DNA of 40,904 nt from Lachnospiraceae bacterium. GTDB lineage: Bacteria; Bacillota; Clostridia; Lachnospirales; Lachnospiraceae. A program made the translations under genes and the position numbers. Of the stretch, positions 1 through 8,066 are shown piece after piece. Below the pieces are notes generated by a model. That model did not search any database. It worked only from the letters and a program-made list of their open reading frames with translations, and had not been told where the DNA came from. Positions within the stretch are counted from its first letter, which is position 1. Each line of letters begins with the position of its first letter. Location: NCBI GenBank assembly GCA_030537145.1, contig JAUNON010000024.1:1-40904 (forward strand), given 5' to 3'.

Positions 1-1005
1 GACTGTTCTTTTCTGTATGACTGGTCTTCCGGTGAAATGATACCGTTTTACCCGATTGATATGGAGCGGCTGGAGGATATGAATATCAAGTTTTTTGAAA
101 CACCGCTGCTTTATAGTGAGGAAAAGTTCGTCTGCAGAAATGAATATGATGAAACATATGTGCCAGATCAGCTTTACTGGTTTGTCAACGGAAAGGCACA
201 TGAAATTTCTATGATATATGACGGATCGAATATATTGGAGCAAAACGTTGTTTATAAATGGGATTTCGATCATTCGCTCACGCATGCGTATGAGACGAAA
301 GATAATTTGGTTACGGGAAAAAGCGGAATATTTCTCCTGCTGTGTAGCGATGATCCTGCAGATGGAGAAGAGAACCCGGTAATTACCCATTATATGGTGT
401 ATTCTCTGGAAACAGGCGCCTGGAATAGGATTGACCGTGACCTGACAGATGCGGCAGGTTCCGTTTGGCCGGTAGCTGCAGTTGGGGATGTGAAAAAGTG
501 GATAGCAATAGCAGACCAGGATAGTAAGATCTGGCTGTATGACCAGTCAACGGATACATATTTTCAGGAATACGAGATTGACGCTGATTTAGAAGCGGTA
601 GAGTCCCTTCAGTTTATTATGGAGGATCAGTATCTGGCAGTCAGGACCAAGTATCATGATATCATAATCGATGTGGACAGCGGCGAAACGGTTTATAAGC
701 AGTATCGGGAATATTGCTACTATAAGGAAACATCGTATTGGTGGCAGGACCAGCCCCAGGAATTGTTTATATATTGCAGATGCGGGACCGGAGTGTGTAT
801 TGATACCAGCACATGGGTGGAAAAGTATGAAATAGACCATCTTGTTTTTGCTTCTGACAGGGTAGTTATTACGAATAATTATTCCTATCTTTCTGATGAT
901 GATGGAGATTATAATACGATAGTTATCTATCCATATTATAGCCTGGAGGAAAAAATCAGGCTGGCAGAAAACAGATTCCTCTTATCGGAGCAGGAAAGCA
1001 TGTAA
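1..1005 (+). CDS. Propeller-like protein of unknown function, 5' end outside window
   Basis: The reading frame is open to the first base of the window, so the gene almost certainly starts upstream; the internal ATG at 37 has no convincing ribosome binding site. The visible 335 residues are acidic and rich in Tyr, Trp and Asp. They fall into short beta-strand-like blocks ending in Trp or Tyr followed by Asp (for example SKIWLYDQSTD), as in degenerate WD40/YncE-type propellers. No signal peptide, membrane helix or catalytic motif is visible, but the N-terminus is missing. The stop codon lies inside a palindromic repeat (1002-1032). It sits on the same strand as the HTH genes and the receptor-like kinase, and the secreted protein at 8067-9590 has a similar look, so it may belong to that locus. 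The function is unknown; the propeller fold is an inference from composition. Confidence 0.75.
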   Translation, partial: DCSFLYDWSSGEMIPFYPIDMERLEDMNIKFFETPLLYSEEKFVCRNEYDETYVPDQLYWFVNGKAHEISMIYDGSNILEQNVVYKWDFDHSLTHAYETKDNLVTGKSGIFLLLCSDDPADGEENPVITHYMVYSLETGAWNRIDRDLTDAAGSVWPVAAVGDVKKWIAIADQDSKIWLYDQSTDTYFQEYEIDADLEAVESLQFIMEDQYLAVRTKYHDIIIDVDSGETVYKQYREYCYYKETSYWWQDQPQELFIYCRCGTGVCIDTSTWVEKYEIDHLVFASDRVVITNNYSYLSDDDGDYNTIVIYPYYSLEEKIRLAENRFLLSEQESM

Positions 1006-1032
1006 CAGTTTCGCTGAGAGCTGAACTGTTAC
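1002..1032. repeat. Palindromic repeat copy A (GTAACAGTT family)
   Basis: Arms GTAACAGTT (1002-1010) and AACTGTTAC (1024-1032) are perfectly complementary. Inside them, a second short stem GCT/AGC closes a small loop. The left arm contains the TAA stop of the upstream gene. Related palindromes lie at 11403-11545 and 29161-29193. There is no T-run, so it is not a standard intrinsic terminator. The remaining gap to 1165 holds only a weak 6-bp stem (1101-1106 with 1121-1126). Confidence 0.65.
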
Positions 1033-1165
1033 GAAAGAATAGAATAAGGCGGGAAATATACTGGACATGTTTTGTTTGGTAGAGTAAACTTACTTTAAGT
1101 GTAGTGAGAGTGGCGAAAGACACTACTTTAGCAGATCATCTATCAAAAACGAAAGAGGATATATT

Positions 1166-2317
1166 ATGAACGGAGACATGACCAGGATTTCGCGGGAAAG
1201 CTATAGAAAGGCGACGGTGGAAGCTCTGACGGTACGGGAAGCGGTTGATTTTCTGGAAAGAGAAGCAAAGGTGCGTACTTTAAGAGAGAAATTGGAAAAA
1301 TTTTCAAAGGGCAGGGATTTGAGCAAGCTGCTGGTGGCCGGCCTGCTGGAGCATCATCCGGATATGAAAAAGGATTCTGTGGAGCGGCGTGTGCGGGGAT
1401 GGCTGAAGCCGGAGCCGGGGCATTCGATTAAAAAGCAGGATGCCATTGAAGTGGCGTTTATACTGGAGCTTGATGTGGATGAGGCGGATGAATTTGTGAC
1501 ATTGGTGTCAGAGGAGCGGCTTCATTGGAGAAATCCGGATGAGATTGTCTATATTTTCGCACTTCAAAATGGAATGTCCTATCAGACCGCAGTGAAATTG
1601 GCCGGGCAGATGGAGGGAATTCTGTCGCAGGTTCAGGAAACACGGGAATTGGAGGAGGACAGTTTTACGCCTATGATCCGGTCGCAGCTCTCCCAACTGT
1701 CAACGGTGGAAGAATTGCAGGACTATCTGCTTCATGCGGTTGGCCGGCTTGGACGGTGCCACAATAACGCCTACCAGATGTTTCTGGATATGATGGATGC
1801 ACTTGAAAATCCGGAAATAGATGAAGTGGAAGCGGATATGTTTGGGGAGGAGCGTCTGACCGTTCGGGATATTGTGCGTGAGTATTTCTATGAGGACAAT
1901 GTGCTGTATGCAAAAAGTAATGCGCGGAAAACCCAAAAGGGAAAAGCCGGGGAAGAGGAATGGTGCATACTTACAAAAATCCAGGAGAGCATTGCATCAA
2001 GCTGGCCGGACGAGATAGCGATTTCCAGGATGAAGTCCAGAAAGATGGATGTCAGCAGAAAAATCCTGATTCTGCTGTTTCTGGCTACGGATGAGGAGTG
2101 GAAAGAGACAGGCGAGGATGTTTTTGAGGATATGTACCGAAGGATGAACGATATGCTCGGGCTTTGCGGCTTTTCAACGCTGGATCCCCGGGTGCCCTTT
2201 GACTGGCTGATTATTTACTGTATGTGCGTTACAGATATACTGGATATGGATGACCGTATGCATAGGATTTTTAATGAGATGTTTGGAATGGACCCGAAAG
2301 CCGGCGGGAAAGCGTAA
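1166..2317 (+). CDS. HTH-like accessory protein of kinase locus
   Basis: This is a 383-residue soluble protein with no membrane segment. Residues about 60-135 (RRVRGWLKPEPGHSIKKQDA, then a helical stretch ending HWRNPDEIVYIFAL) resemble an XRE-like helix-turn-helix unit. I associate this pattern, from memory, with proteins encoded next to Ser/Thr kinases in Lachnospiraceae. The rest is predicted helical and acidic, with no catalytic motif. The start is supported by AAAGAGG placed about 7 nt before the ATG. It is followed on the same strand by a nucleotidyltransferase remnant, a second small HTH-like protein and the receptor-like kinase. It may be a regulator or a kinase substrate or adaptor, but that role is inferred from neighbourhood only. 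Confidence 0.75.
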   Translation: MNGDMTRISRESYRKATVEALTVREAVDFLEREAKVRTLREKLEKFSKGRDLSKLLVAGLLEHHPDMKKDSVERRVRGWLKPEPGHSIKKQDAIEVAFILELDVDEADEFVTLVSEERLHWRNPDEIVYIFALQNGMSYQTAVKLAGQMEGILSQVQETRELEEDSFTPMIRSQLSQLSTVEELQDYLLHAVGRLGRCHNNAYQMFLDMMDALENPEIDEVEADMFGEERLTVRDIVREYFYEDNVLYAKSNARKTQKGKAGEEEWCILTKIQESIASSWPDEIAISRMKSRKMDVSRKILILLFLATDEEWKETGEDVFEDMYRRMNDMLGLCGFSTLDPRVPFDWLIIYCMCVTDILDMDDRMHRIFNEMFGMDPKAGGKA

Positions 2318-2391
2318 GATGGCCATATGGCAGAAGCGTTTTCTGGTCAGAGTAAGGAGCCGTAAGCTTCGGTATCGGGAGGAGGATCATT

Positions 2392-2580
2392 ATGGCGGAG
2401 AAATATACCGAAACATACATAGGAAATGCAGATGCAGAGATGATACCGGAGAGAACGGACAGAGCGCGCAGGATTATTGTAATGGGCGGTTCTTTTAATC
2501 CGCCTACGGTGACTAATAAAAAGCTTTTGCTGGCTGCCGTGGACTCTCTGCATGCGGATGGGGGGATTTTCAATGGATAA
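2392..2580 (+). pseudogene. Truncated NadD-like nucleotidyltransferase remnant
   Basis: These 62 residues have a strong ribosome binding site (GGAGGAGG, spacing about 7). Residues 27-36 carry the first beta strand and the loop GGSFNPPT, typical of the nicotinate-nucleotide adenylyltransferase superfamily. In active members a (H/T)xxH motif follows; here the segment reads TVTN, so the final catalytic His is replaced by Asn. The frame stops after the first helix, whereas family members are about 190 residues or more. Its TAA (2578-2580) overlaps the start region of the next gene (2573). Both the missing His and the missing domain indicate a dead remnant. A short translated leader peptide for the downstream gene is an alternative. 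Confidence 0.6.
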
Positions 2581-3049
2581 CAAAAGAAATAGCTCAGATA
2601 AGAAAGAGGAACGCATTGGCCGTACAATCTGGATGGTCAATCATTCAAAAAGAGAAGATCTGGAGAATCTGATAAGGATGGTACCGGAGAAAACGGTCAG
2701 CGTGCCGGATCTGATTCTTCCGAAGCTAGGTAAATTGAATATGTCTGTGGAAGTGATGTCGGAGCTGGCCGGCTTCAATCGTGCTACGGGATATAAGATT
2801 ATGAATGGAAAGCAGCGGGCGGAACGTGATATACTTCTGCGCATCGCGTTTGTCCTGAAGTTTGATTATGATGAAACGGTGCAGCTTCTGAAAAGCGGTA
2901 AGAAGGCTGCCCTGACTGGAGATACGCAGCGGGATGTTGCTATTATTTTCGGAATTGTAAATGGATTGTCCCTTGGAGAAATGGATTCTGTTCTTGAGGA
3001 TTATGGGCTTCCGGTGCTGGTTCCGCCGAAGAAAAATCCAGATAAGTAA
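2573..3049 (+). CDS. Small HTH-domain (XRE-like) protein
   Basis: The protein is 158 residues if translation starts at the ATG at 2573, which has GGGGGGA about 7 nt upstream; an in-frame ATG at 2552 lacks such a site. Residues about 55-105 (LNMSVEVMSELAGFNRATGY, then KIMNGKQRAERDILLRIAF) look like an XRE/lambda-repressor-type helix-turn-helix with a recognition helix around NRATGYKI. The C-terminal part (GLSLGEMDSVLEDYGLPVL) is helical. The protein is basic in its N-terminus and soluble. It lies about 115 bp upstream of the receptor-like kinase, on the same strand. A role as a DNA-binding partner or effector of that kinase is plausible but inferred. The start overlaps the end of the nucleotidyltransferase remnant by 8 nt, so the two reading frames may be translationally coupled. 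Confidence 0.75.
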   Translation: MDNKRNSSDKKEERIGRTIWMVNHSKREDLENLIRMVPEKTVSVPDLILPKLGKLNMSVEVMSELAGFNRATGYKIMNGKQRAERDILLRIAFVLKFDYDETVQLLKSGKKAALTGDTQRDVAIIFGIVNGLSLGEMDSVLEDYGLPVLVPPKKNPDK

Positions 3050-3164
3050 TTTTGAAGCGAAAAGATCCGTGATGACGTTTGTCTACCGGGAGTAGACAGA
3101 TTCAGGATGGAATACGGTATGATGATCCTGAGAAGATACTTTTCATATTTATGGAGGAAGGCAG

Positions 3165-6100
3165 ATGGATATCAGCGGAGTATATTTTTGTTCAAGGTGT
3201 ATGCGGCAGATCGAGGAAGAGGAAATCTGCCCATACTGCGGGTATGATCACAGGAAAGAAGAAAATAGAAATCCTGCGCTGGAAAAAGGCACCCTGCTGC
3301 ACCAACGGTACCAGTTGGGAAGCGTGATTGGAATCGGCGGGTTTGGCATCACCTATGCGGCATATGATGAGATCATACAGATACCGGTGGCAGTGAAAGA
3401 GTATTTCCCCCAGGAGTTTGTATGGAGAAATACCGAGGATTCGGATGACGTGATCGTAGAGGAGGAAAACCGGCCGCTTTATCTGGTGGGGATGGAGCAC
3501 TTTATCCGGGAGGCCCGGGTGCTTGGCATGATGAAAAATATGCGGGGCGTAGTCGCGGTACAGGATTATTTTGAAGAGAATGAAACGGCTTATATTGTCA
3601 TGGAATTCATTCGAGGCGTGACGCTGGGGGAGTACGTAAAAGAAGTGAGCCTGAAACCGGACAGGCTTTTTGAGATGCTGAAGGAACCCATTGATGCGTT
3701 GGCAGCCTTACATAAGCAGGGAATATTGCACAGGGATATTACTCCCTCCAATCTTCTGGTGCAGGAGGACGGCAGCGTGAAGCTGATCGATTTTGGCTCT
3801 GCCTCCAGAATGGACCGGGAGCAGAGCATGGTGGTGGTGACAAAAAAATATGCGCCTCTGGAACAATATGGAAATGACGGTCAGGCGCTGGGACCATGGA
3901 CGGACGTTTACAGCTTTTGCGCCACACTTTATGATGTGCTGACGGGAGAGGCACCTGAGGATGCCGTATCACGAAGTCAGAAGGATGAGATGATTCCGCT
4001 TTCTAAGAAGAAGCTGAATCTGAAAAAATATCAGAGCCGTGCCATTCAGAAAGGGCTTTCTATGAATATTGAAAAGCGCCCTCAGAGCATGGAAGAATTC
4101 AGATCCATACTGTTCAATACGCCGATGCCGGAGGAAATCCGGCTCCGGCGGAAAATTATGCGGGAATATGCGGCAGTTACCGCAGGCGTCGTTCTGGCAG
4201 GGGCATCCATATTTTTCATATTCACCAGGAACTGGTTTCCCACATGTACGCTCATGAATGCGGAAAATGTGGACTTTGCGGGCTATACCGGGGATCCTGG
4301 CAGCGGGACAGAGGTTAGCGTGTTTGGAAATGAAGCGTATACCAGGGATGAGATTGCTGCCGTTTTTTTCCTCGACAGTACCAATGCCGCACCGGAAGAT
4401 GCCTGGGATGTATCGGATGTGCAGGATGGCAGCGTGCTGGCATGGACAAAAGAGAGCGGAGAACGGTATGATCTGTATATCGGTGCAGAGGGCGGCGTCA
4501 ATGCAAATGAAAGCTGCCGGTATCTGTTTGCAGGATTTGAAAACGCAGAGACCATATCCTTCGGGGAGGATTTCGATACGGGAAAAACGTCGGATATGGA
4601 AGGCATGTTTTACGGCTGTACCAATTTGACAGAGGTGGATCTGACCGGATTTGACACTGCGAATGTGACAGATATGAACAAAATGTTTGATAACTGCAGG
4701 AGCCTGAGCGCTGCGGATCTGACCGGGTTTGATACGGCAAATGTGGCGGATATGAGCAGTATGTTTGCTTACTGTTATCTGCTGCAGGAGGTGGATCTGT
4801 CCGGTTTTCAGACGCAAAAGGTGACGGACATGTCGGATATGTTCCACTACTGCAGAGCACTGCAGAAACTGGATGTGAGTAATTTTGATACCGGCAGTGT
4901 CACAGATCTGTCGGGAATGTTTGCGGGATGTTATGATCTGGAGCGTCTGGAGCTGACCGGATTTGATACGGCGGCAGCGGAGGATATGGCACTGCTGTTT
5001 TCCGGGTGCAGCAAACTGACAGAGCTGGATGTCAGCAATTTCCGGACAGATAAAGTGAAAAACATGGCTGGTATGTTCTCCAACTGTTCCGGATTGAATG
5101 CTTTGGACATATCCGGATTTCAGACATCTGCAGCGATTGATATGTCATCCATGTTTCAGGGCTGTGAGAGGTTGGAGGAGCTGGAAATCAATCATTTTGA
5201 TGTGAGAAAAACAGAAAATATGACATCTATGTTCGAAGGCTGCAGCAGTCTGACAGAACTGGATCTGAAGGGATGGGAAACCATTTCACTGAAAAACATG
5301 AAGGCAATGTTTAAGGACTGCTCCGGATTGAAGCGTATTGACCTGAGCGGAATCAATACTTCGGGAGTGGAAAACATGTATTCCGTGTTTGGGGGCTGCA
5401 GCAGTCTGGAGACGCTGGATCTGTCCGGGCTGGATACTTCAAATGTCACTACCATGTGTTTCCTGTTTCAGAATTGTGAGAAGCTGGAGATCTTAAAGAT
5501 AGGTCAGTTTGACACCTCGAAGGTGGAAGATATGAATTGGATGTTCAGCGGCTGCCGTGCGTTGACAGAGCTTGACCTGACCGGACCTGGGTGGAATACA
5601 TCCGGCGTGACCGATATGAGCTTTCTGTTTTATCAGTGTGAAAGTCTTACAAGGCTGGATCTTAGCAGGTTTGATACTTCTAAAACAAAGGATATGGACA
5701 GGATGTTCGGGGGCTGCAGTAGTCTGACAGAGCTGGATTTGACTGGCTTTGATACCTCCGATGTAGAAAATATGTATGGGATGTTCATGGAATGTGAAAG
5801 CCTTTCCAGACTGAGTATCGGTGAGCTGTTTCATACAGCGAAGGTAGAAAATATGCATAATATGTTCCGGAGCTGCAGCAGCCTGACAGAGCTGGATCTG
5901 AGCAGGTTTGATACCTCCAGAGTGACGGATCTGTCCTATATGTTTGAAGGCTGCAGCAGCCTGACAAGCTTGAACCTGAAGGGATTTTCCAATACAAAGG
6001 TAAAAAATATGTCGGAAATGTTCTCTGACTGCAGCAGTCTGACAGAGCTGGATCTGAGCGAGTTCGGAACAGGTCAGGTGACGGACATGTCCTGGATGTT

Positions 6101-7244
6101 CGAGGGATGTATAAGCCTTACTTCGCTTGATGTCAGCGGCTTTGATACGTCCGGAGTGACGGATATGAGATATATGTTCTATAACTGCTGGAGACTTACG
6201 GATGTAGATTTATCCGGCTTTGATACCTCGAACCTGAATTTTTCGGAGGGGATGCTGTCCGGCAGCCCATGGGAGGGCTGTGAATTGTCTGAAGTGGTTC
6301 CAAGGACGTGCACGCTGCTGGATGTGGAAGCTGTGGATTTTGCAGGACGAAATCTTGATACGGCAGTTGGAGAAGAAACAGGTGTGTTTGGGAACCGGGA
6401 GCTGAACCGCAGTGAGATCGGCAGTATTACATTTTTAAATCAAACCGCTGAAGCCGGAAGCAATGCCTGGGATATCTCTGTCAATCAGGATGGGACAGTG
6501 CTGGCATGGACCGGGCAGAACGGAGAGCTGTATGATCTGTATATCGGTGCAGAGGGAGGAGTCCGGGCAAACGAGAATACGAGAGCTATATTTGCATGCT
6601 TTGAAAATGTTCGGGAAATCCGGTTTGACGGCAATTTCATAACCGAAGATGCGGAGGATATGAGCGCAATGTTCTGGAATTGCTATGCGCTGGAGGAGCT
6701 GGATCTATCCGGCTTGGATACATCACGGGTACGGAATATGCGGGCAATGTTCGAAAACTGTGAGAGCCTGGAGAAGCTGGATCTGCAGAATTGGAACACG
6801 GAATATACGCGGGATATGGGATATATGTTCTATGGGTGTACTGCATTGAAAGAGCTGAATATTTCAGCATTTGACACCAGGAATGTTTCCGATATGATTT
6901 CCATGTTTGATGGCTGTGTAAATGTGGAGTCTCTGGATGTGAGCGGCTTTGATACCAGAAAAGTCACGTCCATGGGATGGATGTTCTATAATTGCATCAG
7001 ACTGAGTGAGCTGGATGTATCGGGATTTGATACTTCAAAGGTTACTAATATGAAAAGTATGTTTTACGGCTGCGGGCAGCTGAAGGAGCTGGATGTATCA
7101 GGATTTGTCACCCGGAATGTGACAGATATGTCTTATATGTTTTATGACTGTAAGAAACTGAAAAATCTGGATATCAGCAATTTTGAAACGCAGATAGTGC
7201 AGGATATGTCTTATATGCTTGCAGGGACTGAATTTGAGGAATAA
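3165..7244 (+). CDS. Receptor-like Ser/Thr protein kinase with BspA/DUF285 ectodomain
   Basis: This 1359-residue protein starts after GGAGGAAGG. Residues 9-25 form a zinc ribbon (C9, C12, C22, C25). A Hanks-type kinase domain covers about 48-315: glycine loop G56-I-G-G-F-G61, ATP-binding K78, catalytic loop HRD 189-191 with N196, and DFG 209-211. All key residues are present, so activity is expected. One membrane helix spans about 334-354. The remainder, predicted outside the cell, is made of 23-24-residue BspA/DUF285 repeats with the core DMxxMFxxC. There are two modules: a header from 361 with 21 clear repeats plus a degenerate cap, and a second header from about 1048 with 7 repeats plus a cap. 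The topology matches PrkC-type kinases, with PASTA domains replaced by adhesion-like repeats. Ligand and substrates are unknown; the two HTH-like neighbours are candidates. Confidence 0.93.
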   Translation: MDISGVYFCSRCMRQIEEEEICPYCGYDHRKEENRNPALEKGTLLHQRYQLGSVIGIGGFGITYAAYDEIIQIPVAVKEYFPQEFVWRNTEDSDDVIVEEENRPLYLVGMEHFIREARVLGMMKNMRGVVAVQDYFEENETAYIVMEFIRGVTLGEYVKEVSLKPDRLFEMLKEPIDALAALHKQGILHRDITPSNLLVQEDGSVKLIDFGSASRMDREQSMVVVTKKYAPLEQYGNDGQALGPWTDVYSFCATLYDVLTGEAPEDAVSRSQKDEMIPLSKKKLNLKKYQSRAIQKGLSMNIEKRPQSMEEFRSILFNTPMPEEIRLRRKIMREYAAVTAGVVLAGASIFFIFTRNWFPTCTLMNAENVDFAGYTGDPGSGTEVSVFGNEAYTRDEIAAVFFLDSTNAAPEDAWDVSDVQDGSVLAWTKESGERYDLYIGAEGGVNANESCRYLFAGFENAETISFGEDFDTGKTSDMEGMFYGCTNLTEVDLTGFDTANVTDMNKMFDNCRSLSAADLTGFDTANVADMSSMFAYCYLLQEVDLSGFQTQKVTDMSDMFHYCRALQKLDVSNFDTGSVTDLSGMFAGCYDLERLELTGFDTAAAEDMALLFSGCSKLTELDVSNFRTDKVKNMAGMFSNCSGLNALDISGFQTSAAIDMSSMFQGCERLEELEINHFDVRKTENMTSMFEGCSSLTELDLKGWETISLKNMKAMFKDCSGLKRIDLSGINTSGVENMYSVFGGCSSLETLDLSGLDTSNVTTMCFLFQNCEKLEILKIGQFDTSKVEDMNWMFSGCRALTELDLTGPGWNTSGVTDMSFLFYQCESLTRLDLSRFDTSKTKDMDRMFGGCSSLTELDLTGFDTSDVENMYGMFMECESLSRLSIGELFHTAKVENMHNMFRSCSSLTELDLSRFDTSRVTDLSYMFEGCSSLTSLNLKGFSNTKVKNMSEMFSDCSSLTELDLSEFGTGQVTDMSWMFEGCISLTSLDVSGFDTSGVTDMRYMFYNCWRLTDVDLSGFDTSNLNFSEGMLSGSPWEGCELSEVVPRTCTLLDVEAVDFAGRNLDTAVGEETGVFGNRELNRSEIGSITFLNQTAEAGSNAWDISVNQDGTVLAWTGQNGELYDLYIGAEGGVRANENTRAIFACFENVREIRFDGNFITEDAEDMSAMFWNCYALEELDLSGLDTSRVRNMRAMFENCESLEKLDLQNWNTEYTRDMGYMFYGCTALKELNISAFDTRNVSDMISMFDGCVNVESLDVSGFDTRKVTSMGWMFYNCIRLSELDVSGFDTSKVTNMKSMFYGCGQLKELDVSGFVTRNVTDMSYMFYDCKKLKNLDISNFETQIVQDMSYMLAGTEFEE

Positions 7245-7516
7245 TGGATCGGTAAACAGTCATGGCATCCCGGGAGCAGAGCAAATCGGAAATAGTTGCT
7301 TGTCAGGCGAAAAAATGCAGCTATTACGTGATAAAGTGTATTTATCAAAGAAATACGTTTTTATACTGCCGAAGGCAGGAGAATTTGGCTGTATGTTTGG
7401 AGAGCTGGTGAATGGAACGGCAACGCTGACTCTTGCACAGCATCTTTTCTGTATGAAATAAGGCGGTAAACAAAATGCAGGCTATAACGGGCTGGAAAAA
7501 GCAAGGAGGCTGCAGA
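7245..7516. other. Intergenic stretch without a supported gene
   Basis: The 272 bp contain no tRNA, terminator or clear promoter. A short plus-strand frame from the ATG at 7315 to the TAA at 7461 codes for 48 residues, but it has no good ribosome binding site and no recognisable motif. I do not call it a gene; it could be the worn-out tail of a former gene. Confidence 0.4.
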
Positions 7517-8002
7517 GTGAAAATAGAATTGTGGGAAAGGCCAAGCCGGAAATTTGTGGATACTACCAGAGATGTCGTATGGATCAGCGAGGAAACGGAT
7601 GAGAAGGGGCAGCCTCTTTTCATGCGTATTCCGGAAGAGAGAAAGACGAAATACGAACAGGGAAAAGGATTTCAGGTAGGAGAGTATCATTATTCGTCTG
7701 TTGAGCAACTGACGTCCAGATGCATCGATGAAGAGAAGAAGATTTATCAGGAAAATTATGGTCATACGGTGATAGAAATAGAAGAGCGTTTTCCGTGCTT
7801 TGACAGTTATGATTTTATGTACGAAAACAGATATTATCACTGGATTTATTTTGTGGCGGATAACAAGCTGAATTGTGTATATTATGAGGATGAAAGTAAG
7901 TTTATAGAAGTGACAGAGGATGTAGAGTCTCTGCGGAAGGAGTCATGGAAGGAAATGAAGGCGTGCGGATTTCTGGATGAATCGGGAATTCTTCAGTTTT
8001 GA
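7517..8002 (+). CDS. Small soluble protein of unknown function
   Basis: I place the start at the GTG at 7517 because AAGGAGG lies 7 nt before it; the upstream in-frame ATG at 7475 has no comparable site. The 161-residue product begins VKIELWERPSRKF and is acidic and rich in Tyr, Glu and Lys. It has no signal peptide or membrane helix, and I recognise no motif or family. The middle contains alternating short strands (YYHWIYFVADNKLNCVYYED), which suggests an alpha/beta fold. It lies between the receptor-like kinase and the secreted propeller-like protein on the same strand, with about 60 bp to the next gene. It is probably part of the same accessory locus, but nothing more can be said about its role. 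Confidence 0.7.
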   Translation: MKIELWERPSRKFVDTTRDVVWISEETDEKGQPLFMRIPEERKTKYEQGKGFQVGEYHYSSVEQLTSRCIDEEKKIYQENYGHTVIEIEERFPCFDSYDFMYENRYYHWIYFVADNKLNCVYYEDESKFIEVTEDVESLRKESWKEMKACGFLDESGILQF

Positions 8003-8066
8003 TGAGGATAAAACGAAGTATAAGGTGCTGCGTCGGCGGGAAGGAATGGAAGGGGGATTTTAAGTG

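Noticed and set aside
3969..4847. 292-codon minus-strand open frame with periodic HIRHI-like repeats
   Set aside because: The periodicity is only the reverse reading of the BspA repeats of the kinase gene.
7219..7461. 80-codon frame after the kinase gene
   Set aside because: It overlaps the kinase stop, lacks a ribosome binding site and has no recognisable sequence; kept only as a note on the intergenic stretch.
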